A stretch of 6,451 nucleotides of DNA. It comes from an uncultured Erysipelotrichaceae bacterium (GTDB taxonomy: Bacteria > Bacillota_I > Bacilli_A > Erysipelotrichales > Coprobacillaceae). A model generated the notes under the pieces. The model was not told the origin of the DNA and ran no database searches. It saw nothing but the letters and a program-made list of their open reading frames with translations. Below, piece by piece: positions 5,927 through 6,451 of this stretch; position 1 is the stretch's first letter; each line of letters opens with the position of its first letter. The DNA is taken from NCBI GenBank assembly GCA_937917505.1, contig CALDMQ010000273.1:1-6451 (forward strand). Reading direction: 5' to 3'. Made by a program: the position numbers and the translations under genes.

Positions 5927-5960
5927 AAAAAGAATGCATCATGTGTGGTGCATTCTTTTT
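5927..5960. terminator. Bidirectional terminator between the Gfo/Idh and cold-shock genes
   Basis: A 15-bp hairpin (5927-5941 with 5946-5960) has a TGTG loop and one mispair (T5939 with G5948; on the minus-strand RNA this becomes A with C). AAAAAGAATGCA faces TGCATTCTTTTT, so each strand has an A-run before and a T-run after the GC part. It begins at the base after the Gfo/Idh stop and lies eight bases beyond the stop of the converging cold-shock gene, so it can end both transcripts. Confidence 0.9.
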
Positions 5961-5968
5961 AGCCTCTA

Positions 5969-6175
5969 TTATTCTACAACTGTTACGTTCGCAGCTTGAG
6001 GTCCACGATCTCCTTCAACGATGTCGAATTCAACTGTTTGCCCTTCTTCTAAAGTTTTGAATCCTTCAGCGTTAATCGCAGAGAAATGTACAAATACATC
6101 TTTTTCTTGACCTTCAACTGTGATGAACCCGTATCCTTTATCAGATTTAAACCATTTAACTTTACCTGTACTCAT
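5969..6175 (-). CDS. csp: Cold-shock protein, CspA/CspB family
   Basis: The 68-residue protein is a single cold-shock domain, a small five-stranded barrel that binds single-stranded RNA and DNA and acts as an RNA chaperone in the cytoplasm. It shows GKVKWFKSDKGYGFI with the RNP1 motif KGYGFI (13-18), the RNP2 motif VFVHF (27-31), FSAI, and the conserved C-terminal EFDIVEGDRGPQAANV. Length and sequence are typical of CspA/CspB paralogues. The start MSTGKVKWF at 6175 is set by GGAGGT nine bases upstream; an in-frame ATG at 6226 would add 17 residues but lies inside the leader without a ribosome binding site. It is a single-gene unit on the minus strand, with its own extended -10 promoter about 110 bases upstream, a structured leader and a shared terminator. 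Which paralogue it is cannot be decided. Confidence 0.97.
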   Translation of the reverse strand: MSTGKVKWFKSDKGYGFITVEGQEKDVFVHFSAINAEGFKTLEEGQTVEFDIVEGDRGPQAANVTVVE

Positions 6176-6177
6176 TT

Positions 6178-6227
6178 TTGAAGTACCTCCTTTGAAATTT
6201 GCAAAAAACCAGGACTTCAATTTCAAA
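6178..6227 (-). promoter_or_regulatory. Structured cold-shock leader with two competing helices
   Basis: Read on the minus strand, TTTGAAATT (6227-6219) can pair perfectly over 9 bp with AATTTCAAA (6199-6191), which ends at the base before GGAGGT. Alternatively TTGAAGTCCT (6220-6211) can pair with AGGTACTTCAA (6188-6178) over 10 bp with one bulged base, covering AGG of the ribosome binding site and the spacer. The two helices share bases 6219-6220 and cross each other. The pairing is seen directly; a role in temperature-dependent translation is inferred from the known behaviour of cspA-type leaders. Confidence 0.5.
6185..6190 (-). promoter_or_regulatory. Ribosome binding site deciding the cold-shock start
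   Basis: On the minus strand AAAGGAGGT is a near-perfect Shine-Dalgarno sequence nine bases before the ATG at 6175. It rules out the longer reading from 6226. Confidence 0.85.
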
Positions 6228-6283
6228 CCTTTGAGTTTTTATTCATACTTTTAAAATCTAAAAACTGTTTCTTTGCTTAGTAT

Positions 6284-6312
6284 ATTATAGCATGATTTCT
6301 ATTTTTATACAA
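6284..6312 (-). promoter_or_regulatory. Cold-shock gene promoter
   Basis: On the minus strand TGCTATAAT (6292-6284) is a perfect extended -10 element. TTGTAT at 6312-6307 is a partial -35 match with a 17-base spacer. Transcription would begin near 6277, giving a leader of about 100 bases, which is typical of cold-shock mRNAs. Confidence 0.75.
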
Positions 6313-6319
6313 GTTATTG

Positions 6320-6347
6320 TTGACAATAGAACACAATGGGGTATGAT
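6320..6347 (+). promoter_or_regulatory. Promoter of the rightmost gene
   Basis: TTGACA (6320-6325), a 16-base spacer and TATGAT (6342-6347) form a strong sigma-A-type promoter. Transcription would begin near 6354, with a leader of about 25 bases. The -35 box lies within the inverted repeat ATTGT-TG-ACAAT (6316-6327) and is only seven bases from the -35 of the divergent cold-shock promoter. Confidence 0.8.
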
Positions 6348-6366
6348 TTGATTATCAAGATAAAAT

Positions 6367-6374
6367 GAGGGTGA
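6367..6374 (+). promoter_or_regulatory. Ribosome binding site of the rightmost gene
   Basis: GAGGGTGA lies shortly before the ATG at 6379 (GAGG ends eight bases upstream) and supports that start. Confidence 0.7.
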
Positions 6375-6378
6375 GAAT

Positions 6379-6451
6379 ATGTTAAAAAAATATGCAGAAT
6401 TAATTGTGAAACAAGGTGTGAATTTACAACCTAATCAAGAATTGGTTGTGG
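6379..6451 (+). CDS. Probable M29-family aminopeptidase, N-terminal fragment
   Basis: Only the first 24 codons are present before the window ends. The sequence MLKKYAELIVKQGVNLQ followed by PNQELVV matches the N-terminal pattern of M29 (AmpS/AmpT/PepS-type) metallo-aminopeptidases, which begin with LxKYAELxVKxGVNxQxGQxLVI as I remember them. Those enzymes are cytoplasmic, metal-dependent and about 400 residues long; they remove N-terminal residues from peptides. The promoter, short leader and ribosome binding site in front of the ATG are all good, so this is a real gene start. It is transcribed divergently from the cold-shock gene. The metal ligands and catalytic residues lie outside the window, so the family call rests on a short N-terminal match. 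Confidence 0.72.
   Translation, partial: MLKKYAELIVKQGVNLQPNQELVV

Noticed and set aside
6176..6226. Seventeen-residue N-terminal extension of the cold-shock protein from ATG 6226
   Set aside because: The ideal Shine-Dalgarno GGAGGT sits before the ATG at 6175, family members begin with M-x-x-GKVKWF, and the extension falls in the structured leader.
1..6451. CRISPR arrays, tRNA or rRNA genes, insertion sequences, prophage or toxin-antitoxin modules
   Set aside because: None was seen on either strand: no spaced direct repeats, no cloverleaf-like segments, no transposase or integrase motifs. The coding density and gene types fit ordinary core chromosome.

Overview
The window is a stretch of ordinary chromosome from a low-GC Gram-positive bacterium. 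It is AT-rich, with strong AGGAG-type ribosome binding sites, sigma-A-like promoters and simple stem-plus-T-run terminators. The scpA-scpB condensin pair, a GerA-type spore germination protein and a small cold-shock protein point to an endospore-forming member of the Bacillota. Codon use and AT content would fit an anaerobic gut lineage such as Erysipelotrichia/Coprobacillaceae or Clostridia, but that placement is inference.

Layout, left to right. (1) Bases 1-233 carry the C-terminal end of a GerA-family germination receptor subunit that begins outside the window. (2) Bases 284-1558 encode a UPF0597-family, probably iron-sulfur, L-cysteine desulfidase/serine dehydratase-like enzyme (cdsB/cyuA type), closed by two tandem terminators. 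(3) An extended -10 promoter drives scpA-scpB (1786-3089), which overlap by one base, followed by a weak hairpin terminator. (4) Bases 3142-5926 form a compact operon of three oxidoreductases with three different folds: a short-chain dehydrogenase, an aldo/keto reductase with a C-terminal double 4Fe-4S motif, and a Gfo/Idh/MocA dehydrogenase resembling E. coli YhhX. (5) A hairpin at 5927-5960 works in both directions and ends this operon and the convergent cold-shock gene. (6) The cold-shock gene (minus strand, 5969-6175) has a leader of about 100 bases that can fold in two competing ways. (7) Back to back with its promoter is the promoter of a gene that runs off the right edge and looks like an M29 aminopeptidase.

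The genes form several unrelated units rather than one pathway: germination, sulfur/serine amino-acid breakdown, chromosome condensation, a small-molecule redox module and RNA chaperoning. The least explained part is the three-oxidoreductase operon. It looks like a sugar or polyol oxidation/reduction module, but nothing in the window identifies its substrate. No mobile element, CRISPR array, tRNA, rRNA or recognised riboswitch was seen, and no gene-free stretch exceeds 300 bases (the longest are 1559-1785 and 6176-6378).
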